This document shows positions 52,262 through 61,532 of a stretch of 64,000 nt of DNA, in pieces. The position numbers were made by a program, and so were the translations under genes. The stretch comes from Parapedobacter sp. SGR-10. Lineage in GTDB: Bacteria > Bacteroidota > Bacteroidia > Sphingobacteriales > Sphingobacteriaceae. The stretch is from assembly GCF_011030405.1 (NCBI RefSeq), contig NZ_JAAJTJ010000008.1, positions 87,591-151,590 on the forward strand. The letters run 5' to 3'. Within the stretch, counting starts at the first letter, position 1, and the number at the start of each line of letters is the position of its first letter. The notes below the pieces were generated by a model, which was not told the origin of the DNA, searched no databases, and worked only from the letters and a program-made list of their open reading frames with translations.

Positions 52262-53653
52262 CTACAACCTATTATCACTTCCTTGCAAAATCCCTTTCAC
52301 ATCGTACACCACACCATTCTCTTTCTTTAGCGCATCCAGATCCAGCTCCAAGAATTCTTTGTGGGCTACGCCGAGGACGATGGCATCGTATTTTTTGGTT
52401 TTTTTGTTTTTTTGTTCTTCGGGGTTTTTGGTGCCGTTGACTTTGGCTTCGGAAAGATCCACGCAGCAGTCGATGCCGTACTCGTGCTTCACTTCGGCTG
52501 GGTTGGCCCATGGGTCGTAGATGGATACTTTGACTCCGTAATCTTCCAAGGCACGGATCACGTCCACAATCTTGGTATTACGCACATCGGGGCAGTTTTC
52601 CTTGAAGGTAATGCCCAGCATCAATACTTCGGCTTCACAGACATTGATTCCCTTCCTGATCATACATTTCACCACCTGCGAGGCGACGTATTCACCCATG
52701 GAATCGTTGAGCCGGCGTCCGGCCAGGATAATCTCGGGATGATAGCCGTGCTCCTGCGCTTTCTGCGCCAGATAGTAAGGATCTACACCTATGCAATGAC
52801 CGCCGACCAGACCCGGTTTGAATGGAAGGAAGTTCCACTTCGTACCTGCGGCCTCCAATACGGCATGCGTGTCTATACCCAAGATATTGAATATCTTCGC
52901 CAGCTCGTTGACAAAGGCAATGTTGATGTCCCGCTGCGAGTTTTCGATGACCTTGGCCGCTTCGGCGACTTTGATAGTCGGTGCAAGGTGCGTTCCGGCA
53001 GTGATGACCGATTTATATACGGCATCAACATGTTTCCCGATTTCCGGCGTGGATCCCGAGGTGACTTTCAATATCTTCTCTACGGTATGCTCTTTGTCCC
53101 CCGGGTTGATGCGCTCGGGGGAATAGCCGGCGAAGAAATCTTCGTTGAACTTCAGTCCGGATATTTTCTCCAATACAGGGATACATTCTTCTTCGGTTAC
53201 ACCCGGGTAGACAGTCGATTCGTACACCACGATGTCTCCTTTTTTCAATACCCTGCCCACAGTTTCGGAGGCCTTGTACAAAGGTGTAAGGTCCGGACGG
53301 TTGTGCTTGTCTACCGGTGTAGGTACTGTGACGACGTAAAAGTTGGCATCAGCGATGTCGGAGAGTTGGTTGGAACAGAATAGGCCGATTAATTGTTTTT
53401 CCGTGTTTTCGTTTTTTTGTGTTTCTGTATTTTTGTTTTTTTGTGTTTCTGTAAAGGGATTTTCACTGACCAAAACGGCCTGCAGGATGTCGTCTTCGAC
53501 TTCAAGGGTACTGTCGTGACCTGCGCGGAGTTCATCTATACGTTTTTGATTGATATCAAAGCCTACGGTGGGGTATTTTGTCGCAAATAGTCTTGCTAAT
53601 GGAAGCCCAACGTAGCCGAGGCCGATGACCGCTATTTTTTTCTCGGTGCTCAT
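52262..53653 (-). CDS. UDP-N-acetyl-hexosamine 6-dehydrogenase (WbpO/TviB-like) with two in-frame repeat-tract insertions
   Basis: 463 residues, about 35 more than usual. [65 protein letters not shown] (catalytic Cys) and [14 protein letters not shown] are all present. Two lysine/asparagine/glutamine-rich inserts, [19 protein letters not shown] (residues about 68-87, bases 53393-53452) and [15 protein letters not shown] (about 405-420, bases 52394-52441), are encoded by the A-rich (ACAAAAAC)-type tract found between the neighbouring genes. Probably oxidises UDP-HexNAc to UDP-HexNAcA together with the epimerase at 54154. Confidence 0.92.
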   Translation of the reverse strand: MSTEKKIAVIGLGYVGLPLARLFATKYPTVGFDINQKRIDELRAGHDSTLEVEDDILQAVLVSENPFTETQKNKNTETQKNENTEKQLIGLFCSNQLSDIADANFYVVTVPTPVDKHNRPDLTPLYKASETVGRVLKKGDIVVYESTVYPGVTEEECIPVLEKISGLKFNEDFFAGYSPERINPGDKEHTVEKILKVTSGSTPEIGKHVDAVYKSVITAGTHLAPTIKVAEAAKVIENSQRDINIAFVNELAKIFNILGIDTHAVLEAAGTKWNFLPFKPGLVGGHCIGVDPYYLAQKAQEHGYHPEIILAGRRLNDSMGEYVASQVVKCMIRKGINVCEAEVLMLGITFKENCPDVRNTKIVDVIRALEDYGVKVSIYDPWANPAEVKHEYGIDCCVDLSEAKVNGTKNPEEQKNKKTKKYDAIVLGVAHKEFLELDLDALKKENGVVYDVKGILQGSDNRL

Positions 53654-53711
53654 ATAATGTGTTTTTGTTTTTTCGTTCTTTTGTTTTTGTTTTTTGTGCT
53701 TCCGTGTTTTT

Positions 53712-54071
53712 TTAACTACGGATCTTTTTACTAAGTGCTTGCAATTGATTGGTAATATATTCCACTTGATTTCTTAGTTTCGTATAATTTTCCACTGTAA
53801 GGAAATCCAAATCGACAGATAGAATCAGAAAATTTATTACTTCTATCGCAGAGGAATAAGCTTGATTCAAAAACCTTAACTTATCCTTATTTCCTGCCCT
53901 GGACATTCCTTCCGCAATATTCGCTGCTATACTTGTAGTCGCTCTTCTCAATTGCGAAGTTACCCCGAATTGTTCTTGACTAGGGAAATCCGCAGTATCT
54001 ATATACATGTCTTTCACCAGAGTTCTGGCATTCTGCCAAACGGATAGCTTTTCGAAGTAGAATTCATGCAT
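53712..54071 (-). CDS. Four-helix-bundle protein (S23/IVP-type)
   Basis: 119 residues. [50 protein letters not shown] and [15 protein letters not shown] are the standard blocks of the 23S rRNA-intervening-sequence/four-helix bundle family. Not a polysaccharide enzyme; such genes are scattered widely in Bacteroidota genomes, often inserted between unrelated genes. Here it is flanked on both sides by T-rich simple tracts (53654-53711; 54072-54153). Confidence 0.9.
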   Translation of the reverse strand: MHEFYFEKLSVWQNARTLVKDMYIDTADFPSQEQFGVTSQLRRATTSIAANIAEGMSRAGNKDKLRFLNQAYSSAIEVINFLILSVDLDFLTVENYTKLRNQVEYITNQLQALSKKIRS

Positions 54072-54153
54072 TTTATTTGTGTTTTTGTGCTTTTATGGTT
54101 TTGTTGTTTTGTGTTTTTGCGAAAGACCAGAAAAACAAACAGCGAAAAAACAA

Positions 54154-55122
54154 TCATTTTAAATTATCCCAATACCACTTGACGGCTTCGCGCAATCCGT
54201 CGGCTATCTTGTGCGTCGGTTCGTAACCCAGCAATTGTCTAGCCTTATCTACAGAAGCCAACGAGTGCGGGATATCGCCCTGCCGGTTTGGGCCGTGCAT
54301 GACGGGCACATTTGCAATCTGAGGGTCGTATTCGGCCAAAAACTCTTTCAAATATTCTACCAACTGATTCAATGTAGTCCTGTCTCCTACGGCTGTATTG
54401 TACACGGTATTGATGGCTTCAGGTTTATCGGTCAGCATCGCACGTTCATTCATCTGAATGACGTTGTCAATATACGTAAAATCCCGGGAATAATCCCCAG
54501 CCCCGTTGATAATCGGCGATTCGTGCCGCATGAGCTGCATGACAAATTTGGGTATCACAGCCGCATAGGCCCCGTTGGGATCCTGACGACGGCCGAACAC
54601 ATTGAAGTAGCGCAGGCCAATAGTCTCAATCCCGTAGGTTCTGGAGAATATCTCGGCATAGAGTTCGTTGACATACTTGGTAATGGCGTATGGGGAAAGC
54701 GGTTTGCCGATGATATGCTCTACCTTGGGCATATTTTCCGAATCACCGTAGGTAGAGGAAGATGCCGCGTAGATAAAACGCTTGACGCCTGCATCACGCG
54801 CGGCCACGAGCATATTAAGGAAACCGGATACATTGACCTCATTAGTAGTCTGGGGATCTTTGATGGATCGTGGTACAGAACCCAGTGCAGCCTGATGTAG
54901 GACATAATCTACACCTTGCACGGCATGTTCACAATCGGTCGTATTACGGATATCGCCTTCTATCAATGTAAAATCAGGATTTCCTTCATGCTGCACAATA
55001 TTATGGCGATGGCCTGTTGCAAAATTATCCAACACAACAACACTATGCCCTTTATCTAAAAAGTACGCTGTCAAGTTGGACCCAATAAATCCGGCACCTC
55101 CGGTAATTAATATTTTACTCAT
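54154..55122 (-). CDS. UDP-N-acetylglucosamine 4-epimerase-like SDR (WbpP/TviC type)
   Basis: 322 residues. ILITGGAGFIGSNLTAYFLD, DYVLHQAALGSVPRSIKDP, AASSSTYGDSENMPKVE, SPYAITKYVNELYAEIF (Tyr/Lys dyad) and RYFNVFGRRQDPNGAYAAVI match the WbpP/TviC branch, which prefers N-acetylated UDP-sugars. With the dehydrogenase at 52262 it would give UDP-GalNAcA from UDP-GlcNAc, as in the Vi antigen and WbpO/WbpP routes. Confidence 0.93.
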   Translation of the reverse strand: MSKILITGGAGFIGSNLTAYFLDKGHSVVVLDNFATGHRHNIVQHEGNPDFTLIEGDIRNTTDCEHAVQGVDYVLHQAALGSVPRSIKDPQTTNEVNVSGFLNMLVAARDAGVKRFIYAASSSTYGDSENMPKVEHIIGKPLSPYAITKYVNELYAEIFSRTYGIETIGLRYFNVFGRRQDPNGAYAAVIPKFVMQLMRHESPIINGAGDYSRDFTYIDNVIQMNERAMLTDKPEAINTVYNTAVGDRTTLNQLVEYLKEFLAEYDPQIANVPVMHGPNRQGDIPHSLASVDKARQLLGYEPTHKIADGLREAVKWYWDNLK

Positions 55123-55254
55123 CCCTTATATATAATCTTTATGTGTATTCTGTTACCTGGTTCGTATTTAAAGTTTAACTGTTTAATGTTTAATCGTAAT
55201 TCGTAAATCGTAAATCGTAATTCGTTATTCACTGTCAAACTCTCCTCTAACCCC

Positions 55255-55779
55255 TTACTTAACCAAGTCCTCCTCTTGTTTATATAATACAATCTTGGTC
55301 TTCACGTGTTCCGGTTGCTGCGTGTGCACAGTTACCTTCTTGCCGATCAGTTTCCCGGCCTTCTCCGCCGCCTGCAATAAATATGCCGAATCGATGCCTC
55401 CCCCGGTCACGAGCACTTCGATATGCCCGGAATCTATGCCCTGGGCATAATCGCCGAGCAGGGCGACCTCCCTGACATCTCCTGCGCGTTCGAAGACCTG
55501 ATCGACGACCTGGTCTATACCCAGAAAGTTATGGATCAGGCTCTGCAAAGAAGAAAAAAGACTGTGATGGATATTGGCACGGTATACGACTTTATGATCC
55601 TGCTGCTCGCGCAAGAGATACCCTGCTTCGGACAGCTGGTTCAATTCCCTGCGTATAGCATTGGTAGATTCGTTGAATTCGTCTGCAATACCTCTTAGGT
55701 AACCTCGATTGCTGGCCGAAACAAAAAATTTGATCAGCAACTTTAATCGTGTCTTGGATGTAAACAAAACTTCAAGCAT
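55255..55779 (-). CDS. Winged-helix regulator with nucleotidyltransferase-like domain
   Basis: 174 residues from ATG 55779 (the frame is open further back but that part lacks family character). N-terminal ArsR-type wHTH: MLEVLFTSKTRLKLLIKFFV, RGIADEFNESTNAIRREL, LSEAGYLLREQQDHKVVYRAN. C-terminal MNT-like fold without the catalytic GSxAxG-DxD set (VREVALLGDYAQGIDSGHIE). The protein is often found at the head of Bacteroidota polysaccharide clusters. A cluster regulator is inferred. Confidence 0.85.
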   Translation of the reverse strand: MLEVLFTSKTRLKLLIKFFVSASNRGYLRGIADEFNESTNAIRRELNQLSEAGYLLREQQDHKVVYRANIHHSLFSSLQSLIHNFLGIDQVVDQVFERAGDVREVALLGDYAQGIDSGHIEVLVTGGGIDSAYLLQAAEKAGKLIGKKVTVHTQQPEHVKTKIVLYKQEEDLVK

Positions 55780-56328
55780 AGCAAATTTTTGCGATGAGTA
55801 ACAAATGTACTCGTTTGGTTTGGGAAAAGCAAGTTTTTTCTGAAGCCTGTACTCGCCGTGGCGCTGTGGTATGCTATCCCTCTCATTGAGGCTACCGTGT
55901 ACCCACATCTTTATATTATTCTGATTTACAGAAATATACATATCTGGTTTGCAATATACTTATTTTATTGATACCGTTGTTAATCACTGTCCCCCTCTCC
56001 GAGGGGGTAGGGGGAGGCTGATTATGTAAATCATTATCTATAAGCTTTTTATATTATTTACCCTCCCCCTACCCCCTCCAAAGGGGGATATCGTTCTACA
56101 ATGTTATTGCTATAACAAAAACATTGCAAGCAACAACTGGAAATACCATATTCCATGAATTTAAATTGTGGGTACACGATAGCTCTCCAAAGGGGGACAG
56201 TGACCTATCACAGCCCTGCTTATGCAAAATATCTACAAATAATGAGCTAAATGTGACAAAGATATTTAAAGTAGAAATTCGTAGTGACTATGTTGAATAC
56301 GATCAATAGTAAAGGGGCTTCTATTTGC
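55780..56328. other. 549-bp gap with paired C-rich/G-rich palindromes, no gene
   Basis: Contains TGTCCCCCTCTCCGAGGGGG...AGGGGGAGG (55985-56022), its inverted relative CCTCCCCCTACCCCCTCC AAAGGGGGAT (56063-56091) and CTCTCCAAAGGGGGACAGTG (56181-56200). Two of these could pair with each other across about 40 bp of AT-rich DNA. The rest is AT-rich; the promoter of the regulator gene should lie within it. Confidence 0.6.
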
Positions 56329-57186
56329 CTACCGGATCTTCACCAGATACTCCCCATACCCGGATTTGCGGAGCGGTTCGGCAATGCGGATCAATTGCTC
56401 CCTGTCAATGTACCCCATGCGATAGGCAACTTCTTCAATGGCTCCTATCTTTAACCCTTGCCGCTCTTCGATGACCTGCACAAACTGTGCAGCCTGCATC
56501 AGGGACTGTACCGTACCGGTATCCAGCCAAGCTGTGCCACGGTCAAAGACCCTTACCTTCAGCTTCTGCCGTTTGAGATATTCTTTGTTCACATCCGTGA
56601 TTTCCAATTCGTCCCGATGAGACGGCTTTATACTTTTAGCTATCTGTACCACCTCGTTGTCATAGAAATATAATCCGGGAACTGCATAATTCGACTTTGG
56701 TTCTGTAGGTTTCTCCGCTATCGAAACGACATTTTTATCCTTATCAAATTCGACCACACCATAGCGTTCGGGGTCATGCACGGGATAGGCAAAGATGATG
56801 CCACCATCCGGGTCCACACAAGACTGCAACAACTTGGACATGCCTGAGCCATAGAAAATATTGTCACCGAGAATCAAAGCAACCTTATCCTTGCCTATAA
56901 ACTCTTCTCCCAGGATAAAAGCCTGCGCCAGACCTCCGGGCGAGGGTTGCTCCTTATACGAGAATGTACAACCTATCTGCGAACCATCGCCCAATAGCTT
57001 CTGAAAATTGGGCAAGTCCTGTGGTGTAGAAATAATCAATATCTCGTTGATCCCTGCCAACATCAGGGTAGACAAGGGATAATAGATCATTGGCTTATCG
57101 TACACAGGCATCAGTTGCTTGGAAACGGCAAGTGTCAAAGGGTGTAAGCGTGTACCAGAGCCTCCGGCGAGTATTATTCCTTTCAT
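56329..57186 (-). CDS. rfbA: Glucose-1-phosphate thymidylyltransferase, second copy
   Basis: 285 residues with the same motifs as the copy at 49398 ([55 protein letters not shown]). The two proteins agree over most of their length but differ at many positions (for example [16 protein letters not shown] versus [16 protein letters not shown]), so this is not a recent duplication. First gene of the capsule cluster in transcript order. Confidence 0.96.
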   Translation of the reverse strand: MKGIILAGGSGTRLHPLTLAVSKQLMPVYDKPMIYYPLSTLMLAGINEILIISTPQDLPNFQKLLGDGSQIGCTFSYKEQPSPGGLAQAFILGEEFIGKDKVALILGDNIFYGSGMSKLLQSCVDPDGGIIFAYPVHDPERYGVVEFDKDKNVVSIAEKPTEPKSNYAVPGLYFYDNEVVQIAKSIKPSHRDELEITDVNKEYLKRQKLKVRVFDRGTAWLDTGTVQSLMQAAQFVQVIEERQGLKIGAIEEVAYRMGYIDREQLIRIAEPLRKSGYGEYLVKIR

Positions 57187-57452
57187 TGTTTTAATATTAC
57201 AGATTGGATATCAATACCGCTAAATTAATTATTAGCCTTGGAAATTGCTATTTATTAAGGTTTAATTGTTTAAATGCTTAACTGTTTAATCGTATACCTA
57301 TCCCTCGACAACTTTCATAACCAATTAACCTTTAACCATTTAAGGCTTAATCGATCAATCGTCAATCCAAAATTCAAAATCGTAAATCCTACCAACTCTC
57401 CACTCTCCACTATCAACTCTCCACTATCAACTCTCCACTGTCCTCTAACCCT
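57187..57452. other. Composite intergenic tract, no gene seen
   Basis: TTTAATTGTTTAAATGCTTAACTG block, CAATCCAAAATTCAAAATCG block, then CAACTCTCCACTCTCC-type 13-nt direct repeats (57393-57440). Same layout as the gaps at 12413 and 49150. Confidence 0.65.
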
Positions 57453-57911
57453 TCACCTAAGCGCACGGATACACAGGTATTTTCCGAAAGGAACGACCTT
57501 CTTATCGCTAAGGTAGAGTTTCCCGCCCACATAGATATATTCTTTATGGTCCTTACAGGCCCGTTCCGTTTCGCAATCGGACATCCGAATCCCAATCGAC
57601 AAGAGCTTTGTATCAATTTTGCCGGGTGTATTGACCTCAAAGAGCAGGCTGTTGAAATACTTGATATGGATATCTTTGCTTTTACTCTTCAATTGGGATA
57701 CATATACGCTTCGCAATTCGGGAGCGTACTCTTTCAGCTCCAGGATCAGCGATCCGTGCATACGATGGCTACCGGACCGTTCCTTGGCCAGCAAGACAGA
57801 AACATGCATATCCAGATAACGGTCAAAATTACGACGCAGCATATAGCGTTTCCGTTTCACAAGAAACAGTACAAGCCCCGATAGAAAGACCAATGAAATC
57901 AGGTAGTTCAT
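57453..57911 (-). CDS. Membrane-anchored hypothetical protein
   Basis: 152 residues. One N-terminal membrane helix (MNYLISLVFLSGLVLFLV) followed by a basic stretch (KRKRYMLRR) and a soluble, mixed alpha/beta domain with several Cys/Asp/Glu near MSDCETERACKDHKEYIYVG. Family not recognised. The orientation of the anchor suggests that the domain is cytoplasmic. Single gene between the capsule cluster and mfd. Confidence 0.6.
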   Translation of the reverse strand: MNYLISLVFLSGLVLFLVKRKRYMLRRNFDRYLDMHVSVLLAKERSGSHRMHGSLILELKEYAPELRSVYVSQLKSKSKDIHIKYFNSLLFEVNTPGKIDTKLLSIGIRMSDCETERACKDHKEYIYVGGKLYLSDKKVVPFGKYLCIRALR

Positions 57912-58052
57912 ATATAGATATTGGTTTGTTTGGTATATCTACACCAAACTTATATAAATTCCTTTTCATATGCAAGATAATTCTACTGTATACAAAAAGA
58001 ATTATGTATGAGTACTTATTTCAGGCTAGCAAAGGTTTTGATCCTTTCTTTC

Positions 58053-58101
58053 GTAGAGACGCAATATCCCCGAAAATTCGGGACAAGCTTTGCGTCTCCA
58101 C
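58053..58101. repeat. Palindromic repeat, family A copy 8
   Basis: 49 nt; the right arm has one change (TTGCGTCTCCAC). The centre is nearly identical to that of copy 3 (CCCGAAAATTCGGGACAAGC). Lies just before the mfd promoter. Confidence 0.88.
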
Positions 58102-58132
58102 ATTGAAACATCCCGATTTATACAGTTTTTTG

Positions 58133-58140
58133 TACTTTTG
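58133..58140 (+). promoter_or_regulatory. -7 box of mfd
   Basis: TACTTTTG matches TAnnTTTG and ends 18 bp before GTG 58159. It places transcription initiation downstream of the in-frame TTG at 58090, so GTG 58159 must be the start. No convincing -33 element was found. Confidence 0.65.
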
Positions 58141-58158
58141 TGGCAAAACAGTCCTTTC

Positions 58159-61100
58159 GTGAATATTCAAGACATCCTACATCGCTATACCGAACTCGAA
58201 CAGATCCGTACACTGGTTCAAACCCTACAGGCCAAAAACACAAAAATACACCTCAAGGGCTTGGTAGGTTCGGCGGATGCTGTGGTTGCGGCCGCGGCCT
58301 ATCAACTACAGGTAAGGCCCTATATCTTTGTCTTGCCTACGCACGAAGAAGCTTCCTATTTTTTGAGTGATCTGGAAAGCTTGTTTGACAAGCAAATCCT
58401 ATTTTTTCCGGCATCCTACCGCAAGGCATTTGAGTTTACCCAGCTGGATAGTGCACATGTGCTGCAACGTGCAGAAACGCTCAGCGCTTTAAACCATGAT
58501 TCCGAACTGCCCAAGATCGTGGTGACCTATCCCGAAGCCATTGCCGAAAAGGTCATCAATCGCGCAGATCTGGAAAAAAACACATTGGAGATCACCGAAA
58601 ACACGCAGGTAGACATTGATTTTATCAATGAGTTCCTGTACGAATACGATTTTGAACGGGTCGATTTTGTCTACGAACCGGGACAGTTTGCCATTCGTGG
58701 AGGGATCGTGGACATCTTCTCCTTCTCCAATGACCTGCCCTACCGCATCGAGTTTTTTGGTGATGAAATAGAAAGTATCCGCACATTTGATATCGAGAGC
58801 CAACTGTCGGTCAGCAAGATACATGCCGTGACCATCGTGCCCAATGTGCAGGCCAAGTTCCTGAGCAACAACCACATTTCCTTGTTGGAGTATATCGATC
58901 AGCATGCTGTAGTATGGCTTAAGGACACCCAATATACGCTTGATATTATCCGTGATGGGTATAAAACGGCTTCCCGGTTTTGGAAAGCGCTATCCGAAAA
59001 AGATCTTAAAAACAATCCCGAATGGATCGATCCACGTTTTATTTTCTCGGATGACAAGAATTTTGGCGCGCTTCTTTTCGAATTTCCGGTTGTCGAATTT
59101 GGCAAACAGTATTTCTATCGTGCAGATGCATCTTTCGTATTCGATACACATCCTCAACCCTCCTTCAACAAGGACTTCAATCTATTGGCCCACAACTTCA
59201 AACAGAACGAGGGTCAAAAAATTGCCAACCTGATCTTTTCGGATTCGACCAAACAGATCGAACGTATCTATGCGATATTGGAGGATCTGGACAAGTCGGT
59301 TACATTTACGCCTATCTATAAGCCTCTACGTGAAGGATTTCGGGATGACCAACTCCGGTTGGCTTGCTATACCGACCACCAGATATTTGATCGATACTAC
59401 AAATATAAACGCAAGAAAGGTTACGAACGTTCGCAAGCTATTACGCTTAAAGAACTCCGTGACCTCAAACCGGGAGACTACATCACCCATATCGACCACG
59501 GTGTAGGCAAATATGCAGGTCTGGAAAAAGTCGACGTCAATGGCAAACCGCAGGAGATGATTCGCCTGGTCTATGCAGACAATGACTTGCTCTATGTCAA
59601 TATCAACTCCCTCAACCGCATATCCAAATATTCGGGCAAGGAAGGCTCCGTCCCCAAGATGAACAAGCTAGGAACAGATGCCTGGGATAAGTTGAAGAAG
59701 ACCACCAAAAAGAAGGTCAAGGACATCGCACGCGACCTGATCAAGCTCTATGCTAAACGCAAAGCACAGACGGGTTTTGCTTTCCATCCAGACACCTATC
59801 TGCAAAAGGAACTGGAAGCTTCGTTTATCTATGAAGATACACCCGACCAGGAGAGGGCAACCAGCGATGTCAAGAGAGATATGGAAAGCCCGCACCCTAT
59901 GGATAGGCTGATCTGCGGAGACGTAGGCTTTGGCAAGACAGAAGTGGCCATACGCGCGGCTTTCAAGGCTGTGGCGGATAGCAAACAGGTCGCTGTCTTG
60001 GTACCAACGACCATCTTGGCCTTGCAGCATCATCGTACCTTTGCCGAGAGACTCAAGGGAATGCCTGCAAATATCGATTACATCAACCGTTTCAAGACGT
60101 CCAAGCAGATCAAGGAAACCCTCAAGAACCTCGAAGAAGGAAAGATAGATATCATTATCGGTACACATCGCCTGGTCAGCAAAGACGTCAAGTTCAAGGA
60201 TCTGGGTCTCATGATCATCGATGAGGAACAAAAATTCGGTGTGTCTGTCAAAGAGAAATTGAAGATCATGCGGGCTAATGTGGATTCGCTGACCCTGACC
60301 GCTACGCCGATACCTCGAACCCTTCATTTCTCTCTCATGGGTGCACGGGATTTGAGTATAATATCCACACCACCACCCAACCGACAACCCGTACAGACCG
60401 AATTGCACGTCTTCAACGAAACATTGATACAGGAAGCTGTGTCATTTGAGCTGGAGCGGGGAGGGCAGGTATTCTTTATCCACAATCGGGTGGCCGACCT
60501 GCCACAACTGGGTGCGATGATACAAAAACTGGTGCCGGGAGCTCGTGTAGGGGTAGCGCATGGACAGCTGGAAGGTGATGATCTGGAAAACGTCATGCTC
60601 AAATTTATCGATCACGAATACGACGTGCTCGTGGCCACAACCATCATCGAGGCAGGTCTGGATATTCCCAATGCCAATACCATTATCATCAACCATGCCC
60701 ATATGTTTGGTCTCAGCGACCTGCACCAGATGCGGGGACGGGTGGGCCGTTCCAACAAGAAAGCCTTCTGTTATCTGTTGAGTCCACCCTTGTCGACACT
60801 GACCAACGAAGCCTACAAGCGTTTGTCAGCCATTGAGGAATTTTCCGAATTGGGGTCCGGCTTTAATGTAGCCATGCGCGACCTGGACATACGTGGTTCG
60901 GGCAACCTGTTGGGTGCCGAACAGTCAGGTTTTATTGCTGAGATCGGTTTTGAAATGTACAACAAGATCCTCGACGAAGCTGTGCAGGAACTGAAAGAAG
61001 ATGAATTTGGCGAACTGTTTGCCGATGACCAAAACCGTAAATACGTGTCTTTCACACAGATCGACACTGATCTGGAAGTGTTGATCCCGGACGAATATGT

Positions 61101-61494
61101 GACCAATATTGGAGAACGTTACAACCTGTACAATGAAATCGCCAAATTGGAGAACGAGGAACAACTCGCTGATTTTGAAAAATCGCTCGAAGATCGTTTC
61201 GGGCCTTTACCTCCTCAAGTATTCGAGCTCTTCAATACGTTGCGTTTACAATGGCTGGGTAAGGAGATCGGTTTTGAAAAGATTTCGTTCAAAAAGAATA
61301 CGTTGAAAGGATTCTTTGTCAATAATCCCAAATCAAGCTATTTTGAATCGGATCAATTTGGCAAGGTACTAGCCTTTGCACAGGCACATCCAAGTATCAG
61401 TAACCTCAAGGAAGTCAAGGGACAGTTGCGCATCGCCATCAGCAATGTAAACAGTATCGAGTATGCACTGAATCTGTTAAAGGAGATGGTGTAA
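58159..61494 (+). CDS. mfd: Transcription-repair coupling factor Mfd
   Basis: 1111 residues from GTG 58159 (the start chosen from the promoter position). UvrB-homology N-terminus (FVLPTHEEASYFLSDL; RGGIVDIFSFSNDLPYRIEF), RNA-polymerase interaction domain (GDYITHIDHGVGKYAGLEKV), RecG-like SF2 motor with Walker A CGDVGFGKTEVAIRAAF, DEEQ box IIDEEQKFGV, TATPIPRT and QMRGRVGRSNK, and the C-terminal TRCF domain (YNLYNEIAKLENEEQLADFE). Removes stalled polymerase at lesions and recruits UvrA. Full length. Confidence 0.97.
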   Translation: MNIQDILHRYTELEQIRTLVQTLQAKNTKIHLKGLVGSADAVVAAAAYQLQVRPYIFVLPTHEEASYFLSDLESLFDKQILFFPASYRKAFEFTQLDSAHVLQRAETLSALNHDSELPKIVVTYPEAIAEKVINRADLEKNTLEITENTQVDIDFINEFLYEYDFERVDFVYEPGQFAIRGGIVDIFSFSNDLPYRIEFFGDEIESIRTFDIESQLSVSKIHAVTIVPNVQAKFLSNNHISLLEYIDQHAVVWLKDTQYTLDIIRDGYKTASRFWKALSEKDLKNNPEWIDPRFIFSDDKNFGALLFEFPVVEFGKQYFYRADASFVFDTHPQPSFNKDFNLLAHNFKQNEGQKIANLIFSDSTKQIERIYAILEDLDKSVTFTPIYKPLREGFRDDQLRLACYTDHQIFDRYYKYKRKKGYERSQAITLKELRDLKPGDYITHIDHGVGKYAGLEKVDVNGKPQEMIRLVYADNDLLYVNINSLNRISKYSGKEGSVPKMNKLGTDAWDKLKKTTKKKVKDIARDLIKLYAKRKAQTGFAFHPDTYLQKELEASFIYEDTPDQERATSDVKRDMESPHPMDRLICGDVGFGKTEVAIRAAFKAVADSKQVAVLVPTTILALQHHRTFAERLKGMPANIDYINRFKTSKQIKETLKNLEEGKIDIIIGTHRLVSKDVKFKDLGLMIIDEEQKFGVSVKEKLKIMRANVDSLTLTATPIPRTLHFSLMGARDLSIISTPPPNRQPVQTELHVFNETLIQEAVSFELERGGQVFFIHNRVADLPQLGAMIQKLVPGARVGVAHGQLEGDDLENVMLKFIDHEYDVLVATTIIEAGLDIPNANTIIINHAHMFGLSDLHQMRGRVGRSNKKAFCYLLSPPLSTLTNEAYKRLSAIEEFSELGSGFNVAMRDLDIRGSGNLLGAEQSGFIAEIGFEMYNKILDEAVQELKEDEFGELFADDQNRKYVSFTQIDTDLEVLIPDEYVTNIGERYNLYNEIAKLENEEQLADFEKSLEDRFGPLPPQVFELFNTLRLQWLGKEIGFEKISFKKNTLKGFFVNNPKSSYFESDQFGKVLAFAQAHPSISNLKEVKGQLRIAISNVNSIEYALNLLKEMV

Positions 61495-61532
61495 TAGGGT
61501 ACAGGTAAGGTAGGCTTATTTTTATGTGTAAG

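Noticed and set aside
52361..53383. 340-codon plus-strand frame opposite the UDP-sugar dehydrogenase
   Set aside because: Long but antisense to a gene with full catalytic motifs; translation has no domain and is biased by the T-rich tract.
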